Below are positions 7,388-15,420 of a stretch of 26,217 bases of DNA, one piece after another. The DNA is from WLNJ01 sp037131165 (GTDB taxonomy: Bacteria; Actinomycetota; Thermoleophilia; Solirubrobacterales; Solirubrobacteraceae). Below the pieces are notes generated by a model. It searched no databases, was not told where the DNA came from, and was given only the letters and a program-made list of their open reading frames with translations. Made by a program: the position numbers and the translations under genes. The number at the start of each line of letters is the position of its first letter. Within the stretch, counting starts at the first letter, position 1. The stretch is from assembly GCA_037131165.1 (NCBI GenBank), contig JBAXRO010000024.1, positions 1-26,217 of the forward strand. The letters run 5' to 3'.

Positions 7388-7905
7388 GGTCGGCGGCTTT
7401 GCCCGAGCGCGTGGCATCGGTCCGAGCGGGTCGCATCGCTTCGCCCCACGGACTCGACGGATCGGTGCGAATAGCCGATCCGGTACCTGCACTTCTCGAG
7501 CTGGGAAGTGAGGTGGAGGTAGCGGGCCGGACACTCCGGATCGAGCGGCGATCGGGAACCGCAGAGCGGCCGATCATCAGGCTCGAAGGCTGCTCTGACA
7601 GGACGGCTGCCGAGGCACTCAAGGGTGCGATCCTTACCGTCCCGAGGGACCGGGTGCCCGAGCTGGGCGATCAGGAGTGGTGGGCTGCGGACCTGATTGG
7701 ACTGCGGGTCACGGACGGCTCGATCGATGTCGGCAAGGTGGCCCGTGTCCTCGGGCTCCCATCATGTGAGGTGCTTGAGGTTGCGCGTCCCGGCCGGCCT
7801 GCCCTGCTGGTGCCGCTGATCGACGATGCCGTCCGGACGGTGGACACCGAGGTCGGTTGCGTCGATGTCGACACGCGGTTCCTCGGCGAGGAGGCTCAGG
7901 AGTGA
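7384..7905 (+). CDS. rimM: Ribosome maturation factor RimM
   Basis: A 173-residue RimM, which binds S19 and assists 16S rRNA processing and 30S head assembly. The N-terminal RimM domain shows 'RAGRIASPHGLDGSVRI', and the C-terminal PRC-barrel contains 'EWWAADLIGLRV' and 'GKVARVLGLPSCEVLEV'. Three starts are possible: TTG at 7384 (its TTGA overlaps the khpA stop), TTG at 7399 (GAGGT 9 nt upstream) and GTG at 7411, closest to the conserved domain. The trmD GTG overlaps its stop (GTGA). Confidence 0.92.
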   Translation: MRSAALPERVASVRAGRIASPHGLDGSVRIADPVPALLELGSEVEVAGRTLRIERRSGTAERPIIRLEGCSDRTAAEALKGAILTVPRDRVPELGDQEWWAADLIGLRVTDGSIDVGKVARVLGLPSCEVLEVARPGRPALLVPLIDDAVRTVDTEVGCVDVDTRFLGEEAQE

Positions 7906-8597
7906 AGGTCGACATCTTCACCCTCTTTCCCGAGGCCTTCGATTGGTTCCTCGGGCAGCGCCACGTCCGCAACGCGATCGAGCAGGGGTCGCAGGTCGAA
8001 TGCCTTGACATCAGGGACACGACGCCCCTTACCGGTCGGCAGGTCGACGACACGCCGTTCGGCGGCGGGGCGGGGATGGTTCTCAGGGTTGACGTGATTG
8101 CTGCGGCGCTCGAGGCCCGCTACGGCGCCGATCCTGCCGAGCCGACTCAGGGAAGGCGGGTCGTCGCGCTGACTCCGTCCGGTCGCCTCCTCGACGATGA
8201 CCTCGTCGAGGACCTCAGATCCACTGATGAACTGACACTGCTGTGTGGGCGCTACGAGGGCTTCGATGAACGCATTCTCGAGCGGTTCTGCACCGACCAG
8301 GTCTCGATAGGGCGCTACGTGCTTGCCGGAGGCGAGATCCCGGCGATGGTTCTTTGCGACGCACTCCTCAGGCGACTGCCCGGTTCGCTCGGCGACGAGC
8401 GTTCGGCCGAGGAGGAGAGCTACTCGAGCGCCCTGGGCGGGGCACCCGAGTACCCGCACTACACACGCCCGGCGGACTTCCGGGGCTGGGGGGTTCCCGA
8501 GGTGCTCCTGTCGGGCAATCACGCCCTGATCGACGGCTGGCGTGCGGAGCGCAGCCGCGAGCGCGCCGCAGCGGAACGTGCCGCTGACGGCGAGTGA
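7902..8597 (+). CDS. trmD: tRNA (guanine-N1)-methyltransferase TrmD
   Basis: A 231-residue SPOUT methyltransferase that makes m1G37 in tRNAs, preventing +1 frameshifting. Visible motifs are 'VDIFTLFPE' at the N terminus, 'FGGGAGMVLR', the trefoil-knot SAM-binding stretches 'LLCGRYEGFDERI' and 'SIGRYVLAGGE', then 'HYTRPADFRGWGVPEVLLSG'. The GTG at 7902 is selected because the family starts MKVDIFTLFP, it overlaps the rimM stop by GTGA, and GAGGAGG lies about 8 nt upstream; a longer TTG start inside rimM adds only an Arg-rich non-homologous stretch. Confidence 0.96.
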   Translation: MKVDIFTLFPEAFDWFLGQRHVRNAIEQGSQVECLDIRDTTPLTGRQVDDTPFGGGAGMVLRVDVIAAALEARYGADPAEPTQGRRVVALTPSGRLLDDDLVEDLRSTDELTLLCGRYEGFDERILERFCTDQVSIGRYVLAGGEIPAMVLCDALLRRLPGSLGDERSAEEESYSSALGGAPEYPHYTRPADFRGWGVPEVLLSGNHALIDGWRAERSRERAAAERAADGE

Positions 8598-8610
8598 CGC
8601 CGACAACGGG

Positions 8611-8616
8611 TAGGAT
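8611..8616 (+). promoter_or_regulatory. -10 hexamer TAGGAT upstream of rplS
   Basis: TAGGAT lies in the 83-nt trmD-rplS gap and would produce a leader of roughly 57 nt. A small dyad CGCTC/GAGCG (8633-8637 and 8643-8647) lies in that leader. A separate promoter for rplS inside the trmD block is plausible but unproven. Confidence 0.4.
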
Positions 8617-8680
8617 GGCGTTCCTTCCGCGACGCTCGCAGTGAGCGGAGCGGTCATTCAGAACTGCCCCGATCGGAACA

Positions 8681-9322
8681 ATGAGCACAGTCATCGAGAA
8701 TCTCGAGCGCCAGCAGCTGCGCCGCCTCCCAAACTTCCGCGCAGGCGACCGCGTGCGCGTCCACATCCAGGTGATCGAGGGATCGCGCAAGCGCACTCAG
8801 GTCTTTGAAGGCGTCGTCATCGCCCGCGGCGGCCACGGCGTGAGGGAAACGATCACCGTTCGCAAGCAGTCCTTCGGTGTCGGGGTGGAGCGTGTCTTCC
8901 CGCTCCATTCGCCCAAGATCGAACAGATCGAGGTCGCAGCCCGCGGCGATGTCCGTAGGGCCAAGCTCTACTACCTCCGTGACCGCGTCGGGCGTAAGGC
9001 AAGGGTACGCGAGCGGACCGACCTGACTCCGGAGGGAGCGGTCGAGCGCGAGCTGATCGCAGCCCCACCCGCCGACGAGCCCGCGCCCGAGGCAGTCGAG
9101 GAGACGGCTGCCGACGCCGTCGACGTCGAGGAGACTCAGGCAGTCGAGGGCGATGCCCCCGTAGCCGAGGCAGCTGAGGCCGAGGCCCCGGCAGAGGAGA
9201 TCGCGGCCGAAGAAGCTCCCGTAGCCGAGGAGGCTCCCGCAGCGGAAGAAGCTCCTGCAGAGGAGCCTGAGGCCGAAGAGGCTCCCGTAGCCGAGGCCGA
9301 GACGCCCGTCGAAGAGAAGTGA
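8681..9322 (+). CDS. rplS: 50S ribosomal protein L19 with long acidic C-terminal extension
   Basis: Residues 1 to about 118 are a full L19: 'LRRLPNFRAGDRVRVHIQV', 'RKRTQVFEGVVIARGGHG', 'FGVGVERVFPLHSPKIEQI', 'RRAKLYYLRDRVGRKARV'. L19 sits at the 30S-50S interface. The remaining about 95 residues are a low-complexity Ala/Glu/Pro tail made of repeated EEAPVAEE- and EEAPAAEE-type units, strongly acidic. Standard L19 is about 115-120 residues, so the tail nearly doubles the protein. The next gene, lepB, starts with a GTG overlapping the stop codon. Confidence 0.95.
   Translation: MSTVIENLERQQLRRLPNFRAGDRVRVHIQVIEGSRKRTQVFEGVVIARGGHGVRETITVRKQSFGVGVERVFPLHSPKIEQIEVAARGDVRRAKLYYLRDRVGRKARVRERTDLTPEGAVERELIAAPPADEPAPEAVEETAADAVDVEETQAVEGDAPVAEAAEAEAPAEEIAAEEAPVAEEAPAAEEAPAEEPEAEEAPVAEAETPVEEK
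9118..9318 (+). repeat. Low-complexity Ala/Glu/Pro-coding tract in rplS
   Basis: Imperfect tandem units around GAGGCTCCCGTAGCCGAG and variants (for example near 9213-9232, 9240-9262 and 9277-9297) encode the acidic L19 tail. Such tracts can vary in length by slippage or recombination. Confidence 0.7.
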
Positions 9323-9945
9323 GGCTGAAGCGCGATTCCACCGCCGGTTCGTTGATCGAACTGGTGGTTGTGATCGCTGCCGCGATCGGCATCGCGCTCC
9401 TCGTCCAGCAGTTCCTCGTCAAGCCGTACCGCATCCCGAGCGGTTCGATGATCCCGACCCTCAGCATCGGCCAGAGAGTTCTCGTCGATCGCTTCAGTGA
9501 GCGATTCGGCCCGCCTGCCATCGGCGAAGTGGTCGTCTTCCATCCCCCCAAGGGGGCCGACGTCAGTGAGTGCGGCGACCCCGGGCAGGGCCCGTTCTAC
9601 ACCGGGCCTCAGAGCCGGTTCTCCTGCTCCAATCCGACAGCCGGCGAGTCGGACCAGACCTTCATCAAGCGCGTGGTTGCCGGTCCGGGCGACACGATCG
9701 CGGTGCGGTCCGGCTATGCCGTCGTCAATGGTGAGGTCCGCAAGGAGCCCTACATCCGTGCCTGCGGTGCAGCAGCGGCCTGCGATCTGCTCCCGATCCG
9801 GATTCCGGCCGGGCACTACTTCATGATGGGGGACAACCGTGGTGAATCCGACGACAGCCGGTTCTGGGGGCCGGTCCCCGAAGGATCGATCATCGGGCAA
9901 GCCTTCGCAACGTACTGGCCGCCGAGCCGCATCGGCCTCCTCTGA
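9319..9945 (+). CDS. lepB: Signal peptidase I
   Basis: A 208-residue type I signal peptidase (S26) that removes signal peptides at the outer face of the cytoplasmic membrane. One N-terminal membrane segment (about residues 11-32) precedes the catalytic Ser in 'IPSGSMIPTL', the catalytic Lys in 'FIKRVVAGPGD' and the C-terminal box 'MGDNRGESDDSRFWGPVP'. An insert with cysteines (about residues 75-110 and a later CGAAAAC) may form a disulfide on the extracytoplasmic side. The GTG start overlaps the rplS stop (GTGA), implying translational coupling. Confidence 0.95.
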   Translation: MRLKRDSTAGSLIELVVVIAAAIGIALLVQQFLVKPYRIPSGSMIPTLSIGQRVLVDRFSERFGPPAIGEVVVFHPPKGADVSECGDPGQGPFYTGPQSRFSCSNPTAGESDQTFIKRVVAGPGDTIAVRSGYAVVNGEVRKEPYIRACGAAAACDLLPIRIPAGHYFMMGDNRGESDDSRFWGPVPEGSIIGQAFATYWPPSRIGLL

Positions 9946-10588
9946 CCGCGGCGAGCCACGCCCTGCCGTCAGGCTGATCTCGTTCGATCGAGCGAGGGGA
10001 GTCGACCTCGTAGCCGGCGCCGACGAGGCCGGCCGGGGCTGCCTCGCCGGCCCGCTAGTTGCTGCTGCCGTCATGTTCGATCATTCGCGCCTCTCGCTCC
10101 GGGATCTGAGGCGTCTCTCCGCCCTCAACGACTCCAAGAAGGTGAAACCCGAGCTGCGAGAGGAGCTCTTCGCCGCGATCGAGGCGACCGCCGAGAGGGT
10201 GGTGGTCGCGATCCGGCCGGCAGCGGTGATCGATCGGGAGGGGTTGCATCGCACCAACATCGAGGCTCTCTCATCGGCTCTGACCGGGGTCTGCGACAGT
10301 CATGCGGTGACGTTCTCGGACGGGTTCGAGGTTCCGGTGCGTGACGGCAGCTCGGAGAAGCTGATCCGGGGCGACAGTCGCAGCGCTGCGGTGGCCGCCG
10401 CTTCGATCATCGCCAAGGTCGTGAGGGACAGGCACATGCAGAGGGCCGCCGACCTGTTCCCCGGATATGGGTTCGAGCGGCACGTCGGCTACGCCACCGA
10501 GGAACACCGGGACGCACTGCAGCGACTCGGGCCAACCTCGATCCATCGGCGCTCGTTCAAGTCTGCGGCCTACGAGTCGGCTGCCTGA
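9839..10588 (+). CDS. rnhB: Ribonuclease HII
   Basis: RNase HII removes ribonucleotides and RNA from RNA-DNA hybrids. Motifs: 'GADEAGRGCLAGPLVAAAV' with catalytic D and E (bases from about 10,016), 'LNDSKKVKPELREEL', 'SDGF', 'GDSRSAAVAAASIIAKVVRDRHM' and the C-terminal 'GYATEEHRDALQRLGPTSIHRRSF'. The only canonical in-frame start is GTG 9839, which overlaps lepB by 107 nt and adds a Ser/Arg-rich N terminus without family resemblance. A CTG at 9974 would give a normal-length 204-residue protein, so true initiation is uncertain. It converges with yraN. Confidence 0.88.
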   Translation: MVNPTTAGSGGRSPKDRSSGKPSQRTGRRAASASSDRGEPRPAVRLISFDRARGVDLVAGADEAGRGCLAGPLVAAAVMFDHSRLSLRDLRRLSALNDSKKVKPELREELFAAIEATAERVVVAIRPAAVIDREGLHRTNIEALSSALTGVCDSHAVTFSDGFEVPVRDGSSEKLIRGDSRSAAVAAASIIAKVVRDRHMQRAADLFPGYGFERHVGYATEEHRDALQRLGPTSIHRRSFKSAAYESAA

Positions 10589-10594
10589 CCGCAG

Positions 10595-10960
10595 TCAAAG
10601 GGCTCCCTCGAGGACCTCGAGGCTGACCAGGCCGCCATCCACCGTCACCGTGATGGCGGCAGCATCGAGCCGGATGCTCGAGGGCCGCGGCGACAGCCGG
10701 TTCTCAGCCAGCCAACGGCCAGCCATTCGCCTCACCTGCAGAGCCTTGCGGCTGTCGAAGGACTCGATCGGGTTCCCTCGCCCTGCGACTCGGGTGCGCA
10801 CCTCGCAGAAGACGAGGGTTTCGCGTGTGCGCATGACGAGGTCGATCTCCCCGAACCGCGTTCGCGCGTTCCGGGCGATCAGTTCGTAGCCGAGCCTCAG
10901 GTAGTGCGCTGTTGCATGGGCCTCGCCCGCCCTTCCCGTCGCGAGTCTCTGGTGGGTCAT
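10595..10960 (-). CDS. yraN: YraN family (UPF0102) nuclease-like protein
   Basis: A 121-residue YraN/UPF0102 protein, a family with an endonuclease-like (Holliday-junction-resolvase-like) fold and unsettled role, often near rnhB and comM as here. Motifs: 'TGRAGEAHATAHYLRLGY', 'RTRFGEIDLVMR' and 'LVFCEVRTRV'. The last is usually EVKxR; here the lysine expected at the PD-(D/E)xK site is arginine. The ATG at 10960 gives the normal family length and lies 7 nt after a minus-strand TACCGT hexamer, so it is preferred over longer upstream starts. Divergent from comM. Confidence 0.88.
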   Translation of the reverse strand: MTHQRLATGRAGEAHATAHYLRLGYELIARNARTRFGEIDLVMRTRETLVFCEVRTRVAGRGNPIESFDSRKALQVRRMAGRWLAENRLSPRPSSIRLDAAAITVTVDGGLVSLEVLEGAL

Positions 10961-10967
10961 GGGTCCG

Positions 10968-10973
10968 ACGGTA
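10968..10973 (-). promoter_or_regulatory. -10 hexamer TACCGT for yraN (leaderless)
   Basis: On the minus strand TACCGT ends 7 nt before the yraN ATG; no Shine-Dalgarno is present. Confidence 0.45.
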
Positions 10974-11104
10974 AGCAGACTTCCGTCGCTTGACTGCCTC
11001 TCAGTGCGAACGATTCGCCGCGCCTCCTGCGCGGAGGTCTGAATCACCGCAGGAAGGCTGCTGAACCGTTGCGAAAGGCGTGTGACCCGTGTCTCCCGGA
11101 GGCG

Positions 11105-11110
11105 TACGTT
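11105..11110 (+). promoter_or_regulatory. -10 hexamer TACGTT for comM-dprA (leaderless)
   Basis: TACGTT ends 6 nt before the GTG at 11117. GTGACC at 11082-11087, with a 17-nt spacer, resembles TTGACA at four positions. This supports the downstream GTG start for comM. Confidence 0.5.
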
Positions 11111-11116
11111 GGGCTG

Positions 11117-12631
11117 GTGCTCGCCCGCTGCTCGACATTCGCCCTCGACGGGCTCGAGCCCGTTTCGGTCTCGGTCGAGCTCGATGTCCGACCGGGCCTC
11201 CCTGGCTTCTCGATCGTCGGGCTCGGTGATGCCGCAGTCAGAGAGTCAAGGGAGCGAGTCAGGGCAGCCCTGCTCAACTCGGGGTTCGAGTTCCCGCTCA
11301 AGAGGATCGTCGCGAACCTGGCGCCCGCGAGCCTTCGCAAGGCCGGGCCGGGCTTCGACGCCGCCCTGGCAGCGGCACTGCTTGCGGCAAGCGAACAGGT
11401 GCCGCTGCTCTCGCTCGAGGGCACGGCGGTCTTCGGTGAGATCTCGCTCGGCGGAGAGATCCGCGGATGCCGGGGCACCCTCGCAGCGGCCGAAGGAGCG
11501 AGGGCGGCAGGGATCCAGCGGTTCCTTGTTGCGGAGGAGAGGGCATGCGAGGCCGGACTCGTCGAGGGGCTCGCGGTTGGTGGGGTCAGGGACCTGCGCG
11601 AGCTCGCCTCGTTGCTCGCGGGAAGGACCGGAATGAGGCCGCCTCGTGGCCGGGTGTCGCTGCCGGTCGAGCCGGGCGGCCCGGACCTCGCCGACGTGAA
11701 GGGGCAGGGCGCAGCGGTCGAGGCACTCACGATCGCAGCTGCCGGCGGGCACAACCTGCTGATCGAGGGACCGCCGGGAGTCGGCAAGACAATGCTGGCT
11801 CGCAGGCTCCCTGGGCTGCTTCCCCCGCTCCGACGCGATGAAGCGCTTGCCGTGACGAGGATCCAGTCGGTCGCGGGCCTGCACTCAGGCGACGCACTGG
11901 TGAGCAGCAGGCCGTTCAGGGCGCCGCACCACACGATCTCGCCTGCAGGGCTTGTGGGGGGCGGTTCCGTCCCGACCCCGGGCGAGGTCACCCTCGCTCA
12001 TCTGGGCGTGCTTTTCCTCGACGAACTGTCGGAGTTCCCGAGGCACTGCCTCGACTCGCTCAGACAGCCGCTCGAGGACGGTTTCGTCACGGTCGTCCGA
12101 AGGGGATTCACGGCGGTATTTCCTTCCCAGGTGACGGTCGTCGCGGCCACCAACCCTTGTCCCTGCGGACATGCCGGAGATTCGAGCCGCTGCAAGTGCG
12201 ACCAGCGGGCCTTGGATTCGCACTCCCGGAGGCTGAGTGGGCCGCTTCTCGATCGCTTCGATCTGCTCGTCACCACCGGTCAGCCGACCCGATCCGATCT
12301 TGAGGCCGGGCCGTCCCTGACCACGGTGGAAGCGCGCCGGCGTGTGTTGGTCGCGAGGGAGATGCAGCTGGCCCGCTGGGGGGAGACGGGTGTTTCGTCG
12401 AATCACATGGCCAGCGAGTCCGATCTGCGCGCCGGCGGCCTTTTCGGCGATGAGGCAGTGCGAGTTGTAGGCGACGCGTACGACCGCGGCCTGATCGGTC
12501 CTCGTGGCCGGGTGAGGGTGATGAGGGTGGCCCGCACGATCGCCGACCTCGAACAGCAGCAGGAGACAGCCGAGGAACACGTGCTTGCGGCCCTGTCGAT
12601 GAGGCTGCGGGCGAACGAGGCATCGCGATGA
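11117..12631 (+). CDS. comM: ComM/YifB family Mg-chelatase-like AAA+ ATPase
   Basis: A 504-residue ComM (YifB) protein, a hexameric DNA helicase/translocase that promotes branch migration when incoming DNA is integrated during natural transformation. The N-terminal ChlI-like region shows 'VRPGLPGFSIVGLGDAAVRESRERVRAALLNSGF'-type conservation; Walker A is 'GPPGVGKTMLARRLPGLLPP', Walker B 'LFLDELSEF', then a cysteine cluster 'NPCPCGHAGDSSRCKC' and the C-terminal helical domain. GTG at 11117 is chosen because ComM starts MLARxxS, the length fits and a -10 hexamer precedes it. Its stop overlaps the dprA ATG (ATGA). Confidence 0.95.
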   Translation: MLARCSTFALDGLEPVSVSVELDVRPGLPGFSIVGLGDAAVRESRERVRAALLNSGFEFPLKRIVANLAPASLRKAGPGFDAALAAALLAASEQVPLLSLEGTAVFGEISLGGEIRGCRGTLAAAEGARAAGIQRFLVAEERACEAGLVEGLAVGGVRDLRELASLLAGRTGMRPPRGRVSLPVEPGGPDLADVKGQGAAVEALTIAAAGGHNLLIEGPPGVGKTMLARRLPGLLPPLRRDEALAVTRIQSVAGLHSGDALVSSRPFRAPHHTISPAGLVGGGSVPTPGEVTLAHLGVLFLDELSEFPRHCLDSLRQPLEDGFVTVVRRGFTAVFPSQVTVVAATNPCPCGHAGDSSRCKCDQRALDSHSRRLSGPLLDRFDLLVTTGQPTRSDLEAGPSLTTVEARRRVLVAREMQLARWGETGVSSNHMASESDLRAGGLFGDEAVRVVGDAYDRGLIGPRGRVRVMRVARTIADLEQQQETAEEHVLAALSMRLRANEASR

Positions 12632-13707
12632 GCGGTGGTGCGTGTGACCGGTGCCTTGCCTGTTCGGCAACCCTCGCCGCCGTGGGAGGCCATCTCCAAT
12701 TGACGGCACCGCGTTCCCGGCCGAAGCGCCTGCTCTCGCTCGAGCCGGAAGCGCTGATCGGGGCGGTCGGCGGAGAGCGAACGGCGACACTCGTCGAGCG
12801 GCTGCGCAGGTTCGACGCAGGCAGGCAGCGCTCGCTGATCACCCGGGCTGGGATCGCGAGTGCGTGCCGGCACCGAGGCGACTTCGAATGGCCCGAGTAC
12901 ACGTCCGTGGATCCGGAGCCGCCCTGGGTCCTCTACGCCCTTGGCGACCCGGGACTGCTCGCTGCGGTCCGGCCGGCGGTGGCTGTGGTCGGAGCCCGCA
13001 AGGCCGACTCCTACGGCCGCGAGACTGCGAGGCTGATCGGCCGGGAGGTCACCGGGGCAGGCGCGGTTGTCGTCAGTGGCCTCGCCCTCGGGATTGATGC
13101 ATCGGCTCACATCGGAGCGCTCGACACTGATGCTGGGCGCACGGTCGCTGTCGTCGGCGGCGGAGTCGACAGGCCTTACCCCCGCTCGAACTCCACGCTG
13201 CATCGCCGGATCAGCGAGCGCGGCTGCATCGTCTCCGAGATGCCGCCGGGAACCGGTGTCTGGCGGTGGTCGTTCCCCGCTCGCAACCGCTTGATCGCCG
13301 CGATGTCGAGGCTCGTGGTCGTCGTCCAGGCCGACCTTGGGTCGGGCTCCCTCCATACGGCCGAGGCTGCCCTTGCGAGGGGTGTCCCGGTTGCCGGAGT
13401 ACCCGGGCGGATCGACTCGCCGCTGTCCAGCGGCGTCAACCACCTGATCGCCGACGGCGCCGTTGTGATCGGCGCGCCAGGTGTTGTCCCGGGATTGGTC
13501 GGCCTCGCTGCTGCCGAGCGGCCCAGCGTCCCCGAAGAGCTCAAGGAGGCCCTCGATCTCGTGATCGAGGGGCGTTCGGGAGATCTGATCGAGCGCGGCG
13601 ACGATGATGCGGCGCGCCTCGCTCTCGACCTCGCCCGACTCGAACTTCAGGGCCTTGTCGAGCGGGTGGCGGGCGGGAGGTGGGTGCTGACGGGCGGGGC
13701 TGGCTGA
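12628..13707 (+). CDS. dprA: DNA-processing protein DprA
   Basis: A 359-residue DprA (Smf), which binds incoming single-stranded DNA and loads RecA during transformation. The Rossmann-like core contains 'AVVGARKADSYGRETARLIG', 'VVSGLALGIDASAHIGALD', 'GRTVAVVGGGVDRPYPRSN' and 'GSGSLHTAEAALARGVPVAGVPG'. A winged-helix-like C-terminal segment (about residues 290-355) follows. An N-terminal C6-x2-C9-x2-C12 motif precedes the core and may bind metal. The ATGA overlap with comM links the two transformation genes in one operon; no membrane uptake genes (comEC) are in the window. Confidence 0.95.
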   Translation: MSGGACDRCLACSATLAAVGGHLQLTAPRSRPKRLLSLEPEALIGAVGGERTATLVERLRRFDAGRQRSLITRAGIASACRHRGDFEWPEYTSVDPEPPWVLYALGDPGLLAAVRPAVAVVGARKADSYGRETARLIGREVTGAGAVVVSGLALGIDASAHIGALDTDAGRTVAVVGGGVDRPYPRSNSTLHRRISERGCIVSEMPPGTGVWRWSFPARNRLIAAMSRLVVVVQADLGSGSLHTAEAALARGVPVAGVPGRIDSPLSSGVNHLIADGAVVIGAPGVVPGLVGLAAAERPSVPEELKEALDLVIEGRSGDLIERGDDDAARLALDLARLELQGLVERVAGGRWVLTGGAG

Positions 13708-13711
13708 GCGG

Positions 13712-13717
13712 TAACCT
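13712..13717 (+). promoter_or_regulatory. -10 hexamer TAACCT for ilvD (leaderless)
   Basis: TAACCT ends 7 nt before the ilvD ATG in the 17-nt gap after dprA. CTGACG at 13687-13692 is a weak -35 candidate with a long 19-nt spacer. Confidence 0.5.
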
Positions 13718-13724
13718 AGGCCGC

Positions 13725-15407
13725 ATGAACTCTCCCCTCGATCCAAAACACCGCAGTCGGGTCCTCACGGAGGGCCCGGAACGCGCTCCGGCCCGCGCCT
13801 ACCTCAAGGGAATCGGTTTCGACGACGAAGCCCTCTCCAAGCCGATCATCGGCGTCGCCTCGACCTGGATCGAGACGATGCCCTGCAACTTCCATCTGCG
13901 CGCCCTCGCGGCCAGAGTCAAGGAGGGCATTCGGGCAGCAGGCGGCACCCCGATGGAGCTCAACACGATCGCGATCTCCGATGGCATCACCATGGGCACG
14001 GAGGGGATGCGAACGTCGCTCGTTTCGCGCGATGTGATCGCCGATTCGATCGAACTCGTCGCACGGGGCCACATGTTCGACGGTCTCGTCGCCCTGTCGG
14101 GATGCGACAAGACGATCCCCGGAACCGTCATGGCCCTCGCCCGGGTGGACGTGCCCTCGGTGATGATCTACGGCGGATCGATTCCGCCCGGCCGGTTCAA
14201 GGGAGCGGACGTCACGATCCAGGAGGTATTCGAGGCGGTCGGCGCCCATGCCGCCGGCAAGATGAGCGACGAGGATCTCGCCGAGCTCGAGTCCGTCGCG
14301 TCCCCGGGCGCTGGTGCCTGCGGTGGCCAGTTCACGGCGAACACGATGGCGATGGCCTACGAGGTCATGGGCATCAGCCCGATCGCCTCGGCGATGGTTC
14401 CCGCCCAGGACCCGTCGAAGGCTGAGGTCGCCTACGAGGCCGGCCGGCTCGTGATGGACGTGCTTGCCCGCGGTCAGCGGCCGAGCGACATCATCACCCG
14501 CGACAGCATCGAGAACGCCATCGCCTCGATCGCGATCAGTGGAGGCTCGACCAACGGGGTACTCCACCTGCTCGCCCTCGCCCATGAGGCCGGAGTCGAC
14601 ATCGACATCGACGACTTCGACAGGATCAGCGAGAAGACCCCACTGCTCTGCGATCTCAAGCCTGGCGGCAACTACGTGGCCGTCGACCTCTACGAGGCCG
14701 GTGGAGTCCCGGTCGTTCTCTCCCGGCTCCACGAGGCAGGACTCCTCCACTCCGACGCTCCGACGGTCACGGGCGGCTCGGTCGGTGAGCACGCGGTCAA
14801 TGCTCAGGAGCAAGCCGGGCAGCGCGTCGTTCGACCGCTCGACGATCCGATCAAGGCGACAGGTGGCCTCGCGATCCTCAAGGGGAATCTCGCCCCGGAG
14901 GGGTGCGTGGTGAAGCTCTCCGGCCACGAACGGCGCTTCCACAAGGGGCCGGCCAAGGTATTCGAGGGCGAAGAAGCCGCGATGGCGGCCGTCGAAGAGG
15001 GAGGCGTGATCGAGCCCGGCGACGTCGTCGTGATCCGCAACGAGGGCCCCGCAGGCGGCCCGGGAATGCGCGAGATGTTGGCGGTCACGGCAGCAATCGT
15101 CGGAGCGGGCCTGGGTGAGGATGTCGCGCTCCTGACCGACGGGCGCTTCTCCGGTGCCACTCACGGCTTCATGGCCGGCCACATCGCACCCGAAGCCGTC
15201 AGGGGCGGGCCGATCGGAGCGGTCCGCGATGGAGACGAGATCACGGTCGACGTCGACAACCGGGTGCTCGACGTCGCGCTGACCGACGAGGAGATCTCCG
15301 CGCGCCTTGCGGACTACGAACCGCCGGTCAGAGAGAATCTCCCGATCGTCATCAAGAAGTATGTCCAGCAGGTCCGCGGTGCCGAGCTCGGCGCAGTGAC
15401 CCACTGA
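13725..15407 (+). CDS. ilvD: Dihydroxy-acid dehydratase
   Basis: A 560-residue IlvD, the iron-sulfur dehydratase that makes the 2-keto acid precursors of valine, isoleucine, leucine and pantothenate. Cluster cysteines are visible in 'METMPCNFH'-like (ETMPCNFHLRAL), 'LSGCDKTIPG' and 'GAGACGGQFTANTMAMA'. Other signatures are 'ISGGSTNGVLHLLALA' and 'LLTDGRFSGATHGFMAGHIAPEA'. ATG at 13725 gives the family N terminus and lies 7 nt after a TAACCT hexamer; the longer GTG frame at 13680 lies inside dprA. No other branched-chain amino acid gene is adjacent. Confidence 0.97.
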   Translation: MNSPLDPKHRSRVLTEGPERAPARAYLKGIGFDDEALSKPIIGVASTWIETMPCNFHLRALAARVKEGIRAAGGTPMELNTIAISDGITMGTEGMRTSLVSRDVIADSIELVARGHMFDGLVALSGCDKTIPGTVMALARVDVPSVMIYGGSIPPGRFKGADVTIQEVFEAVGAHAAGKMSDEDLAELESVASPGAGACGGQFTANTMAMAYEVMGISPIASAMVPAQDPSKAEVAYEAGRLVMDVLARGQRPSDIITRDSIENAIASIAISGGSTNGVLHLLALAHEAGVDIDIDDFDRISEKTPLLCDLKPGGNYVAVDLYEAGGVPVVLSRLHEAGLLHSDAPTVTGGSVGEHAVNAQEQAGQRVVRPLDDPIKATGGLAILKGNLAPEGCVVKLSGHERRFHKGPAKVFEGEEAAMAAVEEGGVIEPGDVVVIRNEGPAGGPGMREMLAVTAAIVGAGLGEDVALLTDGRFSGATHGFMAGHIAPEAVRGGPIGAVRDGDEITVDVDNRVLDVALTDEEISARLADYEPPVRENLPIVIKKYVQQVRGAELGAVTH

Positions 15408-15420
15408 GGGTCAGCCACCG

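Noticed and set aside
13716..15404. 562-aa minus-strand open frame
   Set aside because: Exact antisense shadow of ilvD with no domain; long antisense frames are expected at this GC content.
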